64,000 nucleotides of DNA from assembly GCA_963825635.1 (NCBI GenBank), contig CAWGTU010000003.1:620001-684000 (forward strand), in the 5' to 3' direction. Positions within the stretch are counted from its first letter, which is position 1, and each line of letters starts with the position of its first letter. The notes under the pieces are model-generated. The model saw nothing but the letters and a program-made list of their open reading frames with translations, was not told where the DNA came from and did not search any database. Shown here piece after piece: positions 26,457-34,924 of this stretch. This DNA comes from JAOUEA01 sp963825635 (GTDB lineage: Bacteria; Actinomycetota; UBA4738; HRBIN12). Position numbers and translations under genes: made by a program.

Positions 26457-28565
26457 GTGACGACCGCGGCACCAGAGCGACGACCCTCCTCGAGGATCCC
26501 TCAGGCCATCGCTGCCGTGACGATCGCCGGGCTCGTACCGACGATGATCCTGACGGCGACGAACGGCAGCTTCGACGAGGATCCGCTGTTCATCCCCGTG
26601 GCGGTGATGATGATCGCCGGCTACTCGGTCACGGGTGCGGTCCTCGCGTCACGCCAGCCCCGCAACCCGATCGGATGGCTGCTGCTCACGATCGGTGGGT
26701 TGTTCCTGCTCACAGGGCTCAGCGACGAGTTGATGCAGTGGCTGTACAGGAACGGACCGACGACCAACCCGGTCGCGCCCGTCGTCGGGGTCATCACCAG
26801 CGCGCTCTGGCTGCCGATGATCGCGATCGCCTCTCTCCTGTTCCTGCTCTTTCCGACCGGCTCGGTTCCCGGGCCGCGATGGCGGTTCCTGCCGTGGGTG
26901 ATCGGCGTAGCGGTCGTGGTGTTCCTGGTCGGCATGCTGCTGCAGCCCGGGCCCCTCGAGGACACGGGGCTCGAGGTCGAGGTCACCAACCCGTTCGGCG
27001 TGTCGGCGCTCGAGGACGTCACGACGCTGGCGATCGCCGTCGCCAGCACCGTGGTGCTGATCGGCATCGTTCCGTGTTTCGTCGCCATGCTCGTGCGCTT
27101 CGTGCGGGCGCGTGGGGAGGAACGCCAGCAGGTTCGGTGGCTCGCCACGGTCGCCGCGGCCGTGGTCGCCCTCGCCCTCGTGCAGATCGCGCTGACGCTG
27201 ACCCTGGGCGACCGGATCGAGGGATCGTTCCTCGGCGAGGCGTTCTTCATCGCGACGTTCGCCCTGCTCGGTATCGGGGTGCCGGTCTCGATGGGGGTCG
27301 CGGTGCTGCGCTATCGCCTGTACGACCTCGACCTCGTCGTGCGGAAGACGATCGTGTTCGCGGTGCTCGTCGTGCTCGTGATGATCGTGTCGCTGGGGGT
27401 CCTCCTGCTCGTCAGCTCGACCGTCACCGACCTCACGCGCGACGAGGTACAGGCGGTCGGCATCGCGATGTTCCTGGTCGGCCTCTCGGTGTGGCCGTTG
27501 TGGCGCTTCGCCCGGCGGATCGCCGACCGGGTCGTCTACGGGGGCCGCGCCACCCCCTACGAGGTGTTGGCCGCGTTCGGCCACCGGGTCGGTGAGACGT
27601 ACTCGGCCGACGACGTGCTGCCGCGCATGGCGGAGCTGCTGGGTCAGGCGACCGGCGCGACGTCGGCCCACGTGTGGATCGCGGTGGGTGACCGGTTCCG
27701 CCCGGTCGCGAGCTGGCCGGCCGATGCTCCCGCAGACGCGATCGCGGACCCGGCCTCGATCGGCAGCGACACGGATCGCGCGCCGGGCGCGGCCGCGGTG
27801 CGCGACCACGGCGAGGTGCTGGGGGCGCTGTCGGTCGAGATGCCCGCGAGCGATCCGATGTCGCCCGCGAAGCAGCGGATCGTGCGAGATCTCGCCGCGC
27901 AGGCCGGGTTGTTGCTGCGGAACGTTCGGCTGATCGAGGAGCTCCGCGATTCGCGCCGGCGCATCGTGTCGGCGCAGGACGACCGGGCGAAGAAGCTGGA
28001 GCGCGACATCCACGACGGGGCCCAGCAGCAGCTCGTGGCGCTGGCCGTGAAGGCGCGCCTGGCACGGGGGCTCACCGAGCGCGATCCGGCGAGGGTCGGC
28101 GAGATGCTGGGCGAGATCGAGGCCGAGACGCAGGCCGCGCTCGAGGATCTCCGCGACCTCGCACGCGGCATCTACCCGCCCCTGCTGGCCGACCGCGGGC
28201 TCGTCGAGGCGCTCGGCGCGCAGGCGCGGAAGTCGCCGGTGCCGGTGACGATCGAGCCCGACGGCCTGGGCCGATACCGCCCGGAGGTGGAGGCCGGCGT
28301 GTACTTCAGCGTGCTCGAAGCCCTGCAGAACGTCGCGAAGTACGCCGATGCGCGTGCGGTGCGTGTGGTGCTCGGCGCGGCCGACGGCGAGGTGCGGTTC
28401 GAGGTGACCGACGACGGCGGCGGCTTCGACCCGTCCGACACGAAGCTCGGCACGGGGCTGCAGGGCATCGTCGATCGCGTGTCGGCGCTCGGCGGCGAGG
28501 TCGAGATCACGTCGCAGCCGGGACGGGGCACCACGGTCGCCGGGCGGGTACCGACCTCGGCCTGA
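26457..28565 (+). CDS. NarL-type membrane histidine kinase
   Basis: A 702-residue sensor kinase with GTG start. About ten transmembrane helices fill residues 15-345, then comes a GAF-like domain (about 370-490) and a HisKA_3 dimerisation helix with LERDIHDGAQQQLVALAVKA, phospho-acceptor His519. The C-terminal ATPase has the N box NVAKYADARAV, G1 DDGGGF and G2 GTGLQGI. Partners of this class are LuxR/NarL response regulators. None lies next to it, so it is an orphan here. The signal is probably membrane-derived or a ligand of the GAF domain. Confidence 0.88.
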   Translation: MTTAAPERRPSSRIPQAIAAVTIAGLVPTMILTATNGSFDEDPLFIPVAVMMIAGYSVTGAVLASRQPRNPIGWLLLTIGGLFLLTGLSDELMQWLYRNGPTTNPVAPVVGVITSALWLPMIAIASLLFLLFPTGSVPGPRWRFLPWVIGVAVVVFLVGMLLQPGPLEDTGLEVEVTNPFGVSALEDVTTLAIAVASTVVLIGIVPCFVAMLVRFVRARGEERQQVRWLATVAAAVVALALVQIALTLTLGDRIEGSFLGEAFFIATFALLGIGVPVSMGVAVLRYRLYDLDLVVRKTIVFAVLVVLVMIVSLGVLLLVSSTVTDLTRDEVQAVGIAMFLVGLSVWPLWRFARRIADRVVYGGRATPYEVLAAFGHRVGETYSADDVLPRMAELLGQATGATSAHVWIAVGDRFRPVASWPADAPADAIADPASIGSDTDRAPGAAAVRDHGEVLGALSVEMPASDPMSPAKQRIVRDLAAQAGLLLRNVRLIEELRDSRRRIVSAQDDRAKKLERDIHDGAQQQLVALAVKARLARGLTERDPARVGEMLGEIEAETQAALEDLRDLARGIYPPLLADRGLVEALGAQARKSPVPVTIEPDGLGRYRPEVEAGVYFSVLEALQNVAKYADARAVRVVLGAADGEVRFEVTDDGGGFDPSDTKLGTGLQGIVDRVSALGGEVEITSQPGRGTTVAGRVPTSA

Positions 28566-28568
28566 CCC

Positions 28569-29402
28569 CTACGGCACCAGGCCGAACACGGTGCTGGCCG
28601 CGCCGGAACCATGTCGGTTCATCGGTCCGCCGATCACGATCCATCCGCCCGTCGTGGGCATCGCGCCGAGGTTCGTGAGGTTCTCCAGCGTGAACCGGTG
28701 CCGGTTCAGCGTGAGGTAGGACTCCCAGTAGTTGGCGTCGGCCGACGGATCGGGGCCAAACGTGTCGGTGCCGAGGGCGCCGCGCTTCGCGAGCACGCCG
28801 GTCTCGATCAGCCACCGCACGGCCCCCTTCGAGAAGCCCGGCTGGCTGTACTTCGCACCGGCCTGGCCGCAGTTGTAGTAGGTGGGCTCGTTCTTGGCGA
28901 GCGTCGGCCCCCAGAACGCGTCGCACCCGGTCCACAGCAGGACCGCGGCACCCGACGGCATCTCGCCGTGCTCGGTCTCCCAGTCCTGCAGGTCAGGCCT
29001 CCTCACGACGTGGTTCGCATCGGTGGCGACGGCGTCGCGCACGTCGACGACGACCGCCGGCAGCACGTAGTCGGCGGCGTCGAGATCCTCGGCGCACGGC
29101 TTTCCGTCGCGGAAGTGGCACGGGGCGCTGTAGTGCGTGCCGGTGTGCTCGCCCTCACGCACGTACTGCATGTAGAAGCCGTCGTCCTCGACGGTCGCGA
29201 CCGTCGTGAGCGAGAACGCGGGGTCGCCGGGGAACAGCGGCGTGCGCGCCGGCGCGTTCACGTGGCTGAGGCTCACGACCTCGCTGAAGCCCGGCAACGT
29301 GGTGGAGTCGTCACCGCCCCGACGGGCGCCCGCCTGACCGACGACGTAGCCACCGGCGACGAGCGCGACGGCGGCGAGCAGAGCGACCAACTTCATGCGC
29401 AT
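28569..29402 (-). CDS. Secreted cyclase-family (kynurenine formamidase-like) hydrolase
   Basis: A 277-residue protein with an N-terminal signal or anchor helix (residues 1-25) and a KynB-type swivelling alpha/beta/alpha domain. The metal motif reads HTGTHYSAPCHF. The usual form is HxGTHxDxPxHF, so the Asp ligand is replaced by Ser. GGGAGGT lies before ATG 29402. Family members hydrolyse N-formyl or cyclic amide bonds with a divalent metal. The Ser substitution means activity or metal preference may differ. Confidence 0.8.
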   Translation of the reverse strand: MRMKLVALLAAVALVAGGYVVGQAGARRGGDDSTTLPGFSEVVSLSHVNAPARTPLFPGDPAFSLTTVATVEDDGFYMQYVREGEHTGTHYSAPCHFRDGKPCAEDLDAADYVLPAVVVDVRDAVATDANHVVRRPDLQDWETEHGEMPSGAAVLLWTGCDAFWGPTLAKNEPTYYNCGQAGAKYSQPGFSKGAVRWLIETGVLAKRGALGTDTFGPDPSADANYWESYLTLNRHRFTLENLTNLGAMPTTGGWIVIGGPMNRHGSGAASTVFGLVP

Positions 29403-29505
29403 GCCAGACCTCCCTTGACCCGATGGGTGCATCGTCGGGCAGGAGGCGCGCGCGGCGCAACCCGGAGTGCGGCCTGACGGCAGATCGTGGCGTGCGGTTG
29501 CGCAC

Positions 29506-29601
29506 ATGCAGGACTTCATGATCTTCCTCCCGCTGCTGCTCACGCTGACGGTCGTTGGCTCGATCGTGTACGTGGTGATCCGCAAAGCGCGCAGGCAGTA
29601 G
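29506..29601 (+). CDS. Possible 31-residue single-helix membrane microprotein
   Basis: ATG 29506 to TAG 29601 encodes one hydrophobic helix (FMIFLPLLLTLTVVGSIVYV) followed by the basic tail VIRKARRQ, a typical inner-membrane topology. There is no clear ribosome binding site, so this remains a candidate. It is divergent from the KynB-type gene. Confidence 0.35.
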   Translation: MQDFMIFLPLLLTLTVVGSIVYVVIRKARRQ

Positions 29602-29772
29602 GCGGCCGGTATCGGCCCGATCCCCGCGACCCACCTCTGCTCGCGCGACGCGTCCCAGTATCGACCGCGCCTTCAGTCCGTCGGGATCGGGCCGATTCAA
29701 CAAGGACGGGGTTCGCGATCGGCGAGCGCTCGATTCCGGCGCTGCTTCCAACGGGTGGGGGATGGCGAGAGA

Positions 29773-30432
29773 TGGGCAAGGAGCTCGAAGAAGAAGCTCG
29801 AGGCAAAGCTGACCGAGGCGGATGCCGGCCTTCGCGATCTCGAATCCGCCGGGCGGCCCTGAGTGAGGAGCTGCGATCGGAGCGCGAACGTCACGCCGAG
29901 GAGACGGCGAGACTGCGACGCGAGCACGAGCAGCTCGTCGGACGGGATCAAGCGCTCGACGAAGGAAGAGCTGGCCCGGGCCGGCCAGCAGCTCACCGAG
30001 GCTCGCGCAGCGCTCGAGACGGCGACCGAGGAGAACTCCCGTCTCGGGGCCGACCTGCGCGCACCGGGACGAGCGTTCACGCACGCTGCTACAGGACCTC
30101 GACGACGCCGTGGAAGCGGCGCTCGGGCAGCTTGCCGGTGCGCTGACGCGGATACGTGACGCCGCTCGGGCCCCCGCGATCGCCACCACCCCGGACGATG
30201 AGGGCGTCCCCGAGGTCGACCTCGTCTCCACGCACGACGACGATGCATCGAGCCGACTACGCGACACCGGTGACGGAGCAGACACCCGAGCCTGACGTCC
30301 CCAGCGACGAGGGCGACCCTGTCGATCCGTCCCGGCGAGGACGACGACGCTGCATCCTACGAGAACGACTGGTACCGCTTCCTCAAGCACACCCAAGCTC
30401 CCGGCGACGAGGGCCTCTCGCCCTCCGCCTGA
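29773..30432 (+). pseudogene. Decayed coiled-coil protein gene with several frameshifts
   Basis: Stretches of protein-like, Glu/Arg/Leu-rich coiled coil follow one another in changing frames. KKLEAKLTEADAGLRDLES (about 29790-29860) is followed by SEELRSERERHAEETARL, then by STKEELARAGQQLTEARAAL, then AHRDERSRTLLQDLDDAVEA to a stop near 30295, and finally YENDWYRFLKHTQAPGDEG ending at 30432. At least four shifts are needed to join them. The parts together resemble a coiled-coil protein of about 215 residues with an acidic C-terminal half. It seems a recently inactivated gene. Confidence 0.55.
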
Positions 30433-30537
30433 CGGTTGGCAGGCGCCTCGGGCGATACCCGGGGGCGGGCTCGCGCGAGCCTCGACTCGCTCTCGCGGCC
30501 CCTCTGCTGGGTCCCGAGCTCGAAGGACGGAGGCGAG

Positions 30538-31194
30538 CTATCCGCGGAAGCCGATCTCGTCATGCGTCGTGTCGCAGAACGGCTTGTTCGAGGACCGACC
30601 GCATCGGCACAGGGCCACGCGGTTCCTCGTCTCCCACACGTGACCGTCCGCCGATTCGATCCTGACGCCGCCTCGGACCCAGTACGGGCCGTCCTCTTCC
30701 ACCACGACGCCTTGCTCGAACGGAGCCTCGATCGGCTCGCCGTCCTCGTCGATCAGCACGAGCCGCCCCGACGGGCACCGGAACACGATGCCTTCCTCCT
30801 CGGCACGCACCGTGGGATCGTCGATCGCCTCCATCCGTTCCCACGCGTTGGTCATGCGGTCGCGGCAGAAGCCCGCATGCGAGCAGAGCCCCTCGTCGTC
30901 GGTGAGCGTCAGGTCACCGCCCGGGAACGCGAGGCGGCGACCGGCGGTGGGTCCTCGGTCGGCGACCTCCGTCCCGTCGAAGCCCTGCAGGTGGGAGTCG
31001 TCGCAGAACGGCTTCGACCCGGACAGGCCGCAACGGCAGAGCGTGACCAGTCGGCCGGTCTCGTACGGCTCGTCGACGTGCCAATCCTTGGCTTCGCCGC
31101 GCGGGCTCCGCACGATCCGACCCGGGGAGACGGGGATCGCGCGGACCGCGTAGGGCCCGTCCGCGGTGACCTTGACGCCGGGTTCCTTCGCCAC
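30538..31194 (-). CDS. Double CDGSH iron-sulfur protein
   Basis: A 218-residue protein with GTG start. Two CDGSH-type 2Fe-2S motifs are present: CRCGLSGSKPFCDDSH near residue 53 and CRCGRSSNKPFCDTTH near the C-terminus. Between them a segment with LCSHAGFCRDRMTN and FRCPSGRLVLIDEDG resembles the divergent single-cluster domain seen in related proteins. It probably carries clusters for electron transfer or redox sensing in the cytoplasm. No partner oxidoreductase is adjacent, although an F420-type enzyme is next. Confidence 0.85.
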   Translation of the reverse strand: MAKEPGVKVTADGPYAVRAIPVSPGRIVRSPRGEAKDWHVDEPYETGRLVTLCRCGLSGSKPFCDDSHLQGFDGTEVADRGPTAGRRLAFPGGDLTLTDDEGLCSHAGFCRDRMTNAWERMEAIDDPTVRAEEEGIVFRCPSGRLVLIDEDGEPIEAPFEQGVVVEEDGPYWVRGGVRIESADGHVWETRNRVALCRCGRSSNKPFCDTTHDEIGFRG

Positions 31195-31247
31195 GACACG
31201 AGCCTACCGCCTCATGGTTCGCGACCGCGCGCGGGCCGTGGCCCTCG

Positions 31248-32075
31248 CTACAAGGTCGGCAGTACCTGTTCGAGGAACTCCTCGAGCCGGCCCTGCCCCT
31301 CCGACGGCCAGCCGATCACGAGGTAGGAGATGCCGCCGGCCGCCATCCACTCGTGGTTGGCCTTGACCTCGTCCCACGGTTCGGAGATCGACAGGCTCGA
31401 CGCCCGAACGATCGACGCAGGGTCGCGGCCGGCGTCCTCGGCGGCGCGGTCGATGATCGCGGTGATCTCGGCGAGCTCGACGGGGTTCGACGCCCAGCCG
31501 TGCCACGCGTCGGCGTACCGGCCGACGATCGGCAGCGTCCGCCGCCGGCCCTCCCCGCCGATCCAGATCGGCGGATGCGGCTGCTGCACCGGCCTCGGCC
31601 GGTACGTCGCACCCTCGAGCCGGTAGTGGCGCCCCGCGAACGTCGCGTCGTCCTCGGTGAACAGCAGTCGCAGGACCTGGACCCCTTCCTCGAGGCGGTC
31701 CATCCGCTCGGCGGTCGAGGGGAACGGGATGCCGAGCTCGCGATGCTCCGGGGCGTTCCAGGCGGCGCCGACCGCGCACTCGACCCGCCCGCCGGAGAGG
31801 TGATCGACCGTGACGACCTCCGCGGCGAGCACCGATGGATGCCGGTGCGTCATGCCCGTGACGAGGGTGCCGAGCCGCACCCGCGAGGTCTCGCGGGCGA
31901 TCCCCGCGAGCAGCGTCCAGGCCTCGAGGGACGGGCCGCGCGGATCGCCGTAGAGCGCCTTGAAGTGGTCGAAGACCCAGACGCCGTCGAGACCGGCGTC
32001 CTCGGCGAGCCTCGCGCGCGCGACGAGCTCGTCCCAGGAGAGCTGGTGCTGCGAGATGTCGAGCCCCCAGCGCAT
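31248..32075 (-). CDS. LLM-class F420-type oxidoreductase
   Basis: A 275-residue luciferase-like monooxygenase-fold protein. DISQHQLSWDELVARARLAE and GVWVFDHF at the N-terminus, RVRLGTLVTGMTHRHP and VDHLSGGRVECAVGAAWN are typical of F420-dependent actinobacterial members, as is PPIWIGGEGRRRTLPIVGRY. It probably reduces or oxidises a small organic substrate with F420. A 19-codon micro-ORF ends seven bases before its ATG. Confidence 0.85.
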   Translation of the reverse strand: MRWGLDISQHQLSWDELVARARLAEDAGLDGVWVFDHFKALYGDPRGPSLEAWTLLAGIARETSRVRLGTLVTGMTHRHPSVLAAEVVTVDHLSGGRVECAVGAAWNAPEHRELGIPFPSTAERMDRLEEGVQVLRLLFTEDDATFAGRHYRLEGATYRPRPVQQPHPPIWIGGEGRRRTLPIVGRYADAWHGWASNPVELAEITAIIDRAAEDAGRDPASIVRASSLSISEPWDEVKANHEWMAAGGISYLVIGWPSEGQGRLEEFLEQVLPTL

Positions 32076-32082
32076 CGGACGC

Positions 32083-32142
32083 TCAGGCGTCTCGCTCGGC
32101 CCGACGGATCGCCTCGATGGCCTGCCGAGGATCCCGGATCAT
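32083..32142 (-). CDS. 19-residue micro-ORF before the LLM gene, short copy of the 58-residue ORF
   Basis: It encodes MIRDPRQAIEAIRRAERDA. The N-terminal MIRDPRQ and C-terminal RRAERDA are the same as in the 58-residue ORF at 32717-32893, and the DNA similarity extends upstream of the ATG. It stops seven bases before the LLM start codon. It could be a leader peptide coupled to the next gene, or an internally deleted duplicate. Confidence 0.4.
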   Translation of the reverse strand: MIRDPRQAIEAIRRAERDA

Positions 32143-32210
32143 GTCCCCAGCATAGGCCAGGTCACCCCCGGTCTCGGGGTCGCCCCACCGGGTCCTGACC
32201 TGACGTTCGA

Positions 32211-32708
32211 TCAGTCGTCCCCGAGCACCTCGACGACATCGAACCCCAGCGAGCGGTACAACCGCTGGGCGGGAACGTTACCGTCGGTGACCTCGAGGTC
32301 GATGTGAGAACCGTTCGCCGCTGCGATCGCCCGCAGGCTCCGCACGAGCAGCGCCCGGGCAAGGCCCTGCCCCTTGCGGTCGGCGCGGGTCATCGAGAAT
32401 GCGAGGAACGGCGCCGCCTCGTACCTGGTGATGATCGAGGCGCCGAGCGCGAGCGGACCATCGAACGCGACGAATGACACCTCCGGGAGGAGATCGCCGT
32501 AGTCGCCGGCGAACGTCATCGTCACCTGCTCGCGCGCGGCGTCGAGGTCGTCGCCCTCGTCGAAGTCGATCGTGTCCGTGAACGCGTCGAGCATCAGCTC
32601 GGCGAGCGCCTCGCGATCCTCGATCGTGGGGTGGCGCACCTCCATGTCGAGCTCGGGGGCGGCGGGCAGGTCACGGTCGAGCGTGAGCCGCATCACGTGG
32701 CGCGTCAT
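32211..32708 (-). CDS. GNAT N-acetyltransferase
   Basis: A 165-residue GNAT domain. The acetyl-CoA loop is RADRKGQGLARALLVRSL and the C-terminal part is NVPAQRLYRSLGFDVVEVLG. The N-terminal part is rich in Asp and Glu (EGDDLDAAREQ). ATG at 32708, eight bases after the 58-residue ORF, suggests translational coupling. ATG at 32693 is an alternative. Substrate unknown. Confidence 0.8.
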   Translation of the reverse strand: MTRHVMRLTLDRDLPAAPELDMEVRHPTIEDREALAELMLDAFTDTIDFDEGDDLDAAREQVTMTFAGDYGDLLPEVSFVAFDGPLALGASIITRYEAAPFLAFSMTRADRKGQGLARALLVRSLRAIAAANGSHIDLEVTDGNVPAQRLYRSLGFDVVEVLGDD

Positions 32709-32716
32709 CGCGTCGT

Positions 32717-32893
32717 TCAGGCGTCTCGCTCGGCGCGGCGGACCGCTCGGCGGTCGAGCCAGCGCCCGATGAAGCCGCGCCGCCGGAGATGACCGGTCAG
32801 GCGCTCGCGCTCGCCGTCCCTGACGCGGTCGGCGTGCTGTGCCCGCATCGTCTCGCGCATCGCCTCGTTGACCTGGCGCGGATCGCGGATCAT
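32717..32893 (-). CDS. 58-residue basic micro-ORF before the GNAT gene
   Basis: A small, very charged protein starting MIRDPRQVNEAMRETMRAQH and ending RRAVRRAERDA. It is predicted helical with no membrane segment. It ends eight bases before the GNAT gene. Its ends recur in the 19-residue ORF before the LLM gene, with 39 codons missing there. I do not recognise it. Because both copies stand directly before a start codon, a role in coupling translation is plausible. Confidence 0.5.
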   Translation of the reverse strand: MIRDPRQVNEAMRETMRAQHADRVRDGERERLTGHLRRRGFIGRWLDRRAVRRAERDA

Positions 32894-32982
32894 CCGTCGA
32901 GCATATGCCCGTGGGACCGATCCGTTCATCCGATCCGTTCCTCCGGCCCGCTCCGCGGGTTCGACAACCGTCTGCGAGACGA

Positions 32983-33024
32983 GCGAGAGAGGCCTAAGCC
33001 CGGGTTCGCCCAGGGCTCTCTCGC
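32983..33024 (-). terminator. Hairpin terminator after the MFS gene
   Basis: Nine-bp arms GCGAGAGAG (32983-32991) and CTCTCTCGC (33016-33024) with a GC-rich inner part lie 28 bases after the MFS stop at 33052. There is no clear T-tract. Confidence 0.5.
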
Positions 33025-33051
33025 GTCCCAGGGGTTGACCCGTCCACCCGA

Positions 33052-34494
33052 TCACGCGTGGGCGCGGTGGTGCCACCGCAGGTGACGCAGACGCTCCCGA
33101 TCGACCGCGCCGCCGACGAACGCCAGGGAGATCGCCAGGCCGCACGCGGCGAGCACGCCGTCGACGAGGAAGGCCAGCCGCACGCCCTCGGACAACGAGT
33201 CCTGGGAGGCGACGATCGCGGTGTTGAGCCCCAGCCCGATCGATCCGCCCGCGATCTGGCACATGTAGACGATGCCCCCGGCGAGGCTCGCGCGTGAGGC
33301 ATCGACCGCCGTCACGGCCGTCGTCGTGATCGACGAGTAGAACGAGCCGATCCCGATGCCGAGCACGACCATGCCCGGCACGAGCCCCGCATAGGACGAG
33401 GTCGACCCCGCTGTCATCCCCAGCAGCAGCATGCCCCCGGCCAGGAACGCCGCCCCGGCGGAGACCATCGTCTTCGCGCCGAGCCGACCGTAGAGCGGCC
33501 CGGCGATGAAGGAGACCGCCGCGAACGTCCCCATCATCGGCACGAGTCCGGCACCGGAGCCCAACGCCGAGAACCCGAGCTCCTTGATCATGAACTGCGG
33601 TAGGTACAGCAGCGCCGCGAAGAAGATCGCCGACATCAGCAGCACGACGACGGCCGATGACGCGAACCCCCGGTCCGCCATCATGTCGGGCGGGATCAGC
33701 GCGTTCGCGCCGGCGCGCCGGTCGAGCACCCCGAAGCCGATCAAGGCGAGCGCGGCCACTCCGAACGCGGCCAGGATCGCCGGATCGGTCCACCCGTCGT
33801 CCGACCCCTGGTCGAGCGCCACCAGCAGGGCCAGCAACCCGATCGACAGGGCTGCCACCCCGCCGCCGTCGATCCGCCCCTCCGTATCGGGGGATTCATG
33901 GAGGTGCACGGTCTTCCACGTGATCGCGATCGCGAGGGCCGCGATCGGCACGTTCAGGAAGAAGATCCAGCGCCAACCCACGGTGTCGGCGAGGGCGCCC
34001 CCGATCAGCGGTCCGATCGCGTTGCCGAACCCCGCCGCACCGAGGATCAGGCCGCCGGCCAGCCCCGCCTTCTCGTCGGGCAGCACGGCGTAGGTCATGC
34101 CGAGGATCGACGGCCACATCAGGGCGCCGCCGACGCCCATCAGCGCCCGACACCCGATCAGCCACCACAGCTCGGGGGCGAGGCCGCCGAGCAGCGAGAA
34201 GGCCGCGAAGATCGTCGCGCCCGCGAAGAACATCGCACGGCGTCCGTGGATGTCGGCGAGCCGCCCTCCCGGCACGATCAGCACGCCGAAGACGAGGGCG
34301 TAGCCGTTGATCACCCACTGCACCGACGTGAGGTCGGCCCCGAAGTCCTGCTCGATCGCCGGCAGGGCGACGCTCAGCGACGTGAAGTCGTTCGCGACGA
34401 CGAGCACGGCGACCGCGAGCGCGACGAGGGCCAGCTTCGTCTGCCCGTCGAGGTGGGCAGAGGCGGCCGAGCCACCGGCGGGGCTTCGAGCCAT
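33052..34494 (-). CDS. MFS transporter, EmrB/QacA-like exporter
   Basis: A 480-residue polytopic protein with about 14 helices. FTSLSVALPAIEQDFG follows helix 1, motif A is GGRLADIHGRRAMFFAG, and GFGNAIGPLIGGALADTVGW is motif C of drug:H+ antiporters. ATG 34494 was used; ATG 34506 is possible. It is transcribed alone, with a hairpin behind it. Substrate unknown; it is a distant paralogue of the exporter at 14883-16616. Confidence 0.85.
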   Translation of the reverse strand: MARSPAGGSAASAHLDGQTKLALVALAVAVLVVANDFTSLSVALPAIEQDFGADLTSVQWVINGYALVFGVLIVPGGRLADIHGRRAMFFAGATIFAAFSLLGGLAPELWWLIGCRALMGVGGALMWPSILGMTYAVLPDEKAGLAGGLILGAAGFGNAIGPLIGGALADTVGWRWIFFLNVPIAALAIAITWKTVHLHESPDTEGRIDGGGVAALSIGLLALLVALDQGSDDGWTDPAILAAFGVAALALIGFGVLDRRAGANALIPPDMMADRGFASSAVVVLLMSAIFFAALLYLPQFMIKELGFSALGSGAGLVPMMGTFAAVSFIAGPLYGRLGAKTMVSAGAAFLAGGMLLLGMTAGSTSSYAGLVPGMVVLGIGIGSFYSSITTTAVTAVDASRASLAGGIVYMCQIAGGSIGLGLNTAIVASQDSLSEGVRLAFLVDGVLAACGLAISLAFVGGAVDRERLRHLRWHHRAHA

Positions 34495-34619
34495 GCGACG
34501 AAACATACGGGAGGCTCGGGGTACTCGCCAGGTCGGGACCGATGGCCGGCTGCGGAACTCGGTGACGTCGTCACGCTCGCGAGACGGGTCCACGACGTCC
34601 GGAAGCTCGTGAGCGCGGG

Positions 34620-34919
34620 TTGCGGCCGACCCGCGCGATCCGATGCGCGCAAGGCATCGCCGCCGCCGTCCGACCGCTCGGCTTCGACATCCGGGCCGGG
34701 TTGCACACCGGCGAGGTCGAGCTCGACGGGGACCGGGTGCGAGGCATCGCCGTGCACATCGGCGCCCGGGTGGCATCCCAGGCCGGACCGTCAGAGGTCC
34801 TCGTCTCCTCCACGGTGAAGGATCTCGTCGCCGGCTCTGGCCTCGTGTTCGAGGACGCCGGCGAGCACGAGCTGAAGGGTGTCCCAGATCGGTGGCGCCT
34901 GTATCGGGTCGTGAGCTAG
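34620..34919 (+). pseudogene. Remnant of a class III cyclase (C-terminal end only)
   Basis: About 99 codons beginning with a TTG and no ribosome binding site. RAIRCAQGIAAAVRPLGFDI, RAGLHTGEVELDGDRVRGIA, VHIGARVASQAGPSEVLVS and GEHELKGVPDRWRLYRVV are the second half of a class III cyclase domain. The metal-binding first half is absent. Upstream DNA to the MFS gene shows no trace of it. It is a truncated, inactive fragment at the start of the accessory region. Confidence 0.7.
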
Positions 34920-34924
34920 GCGGT

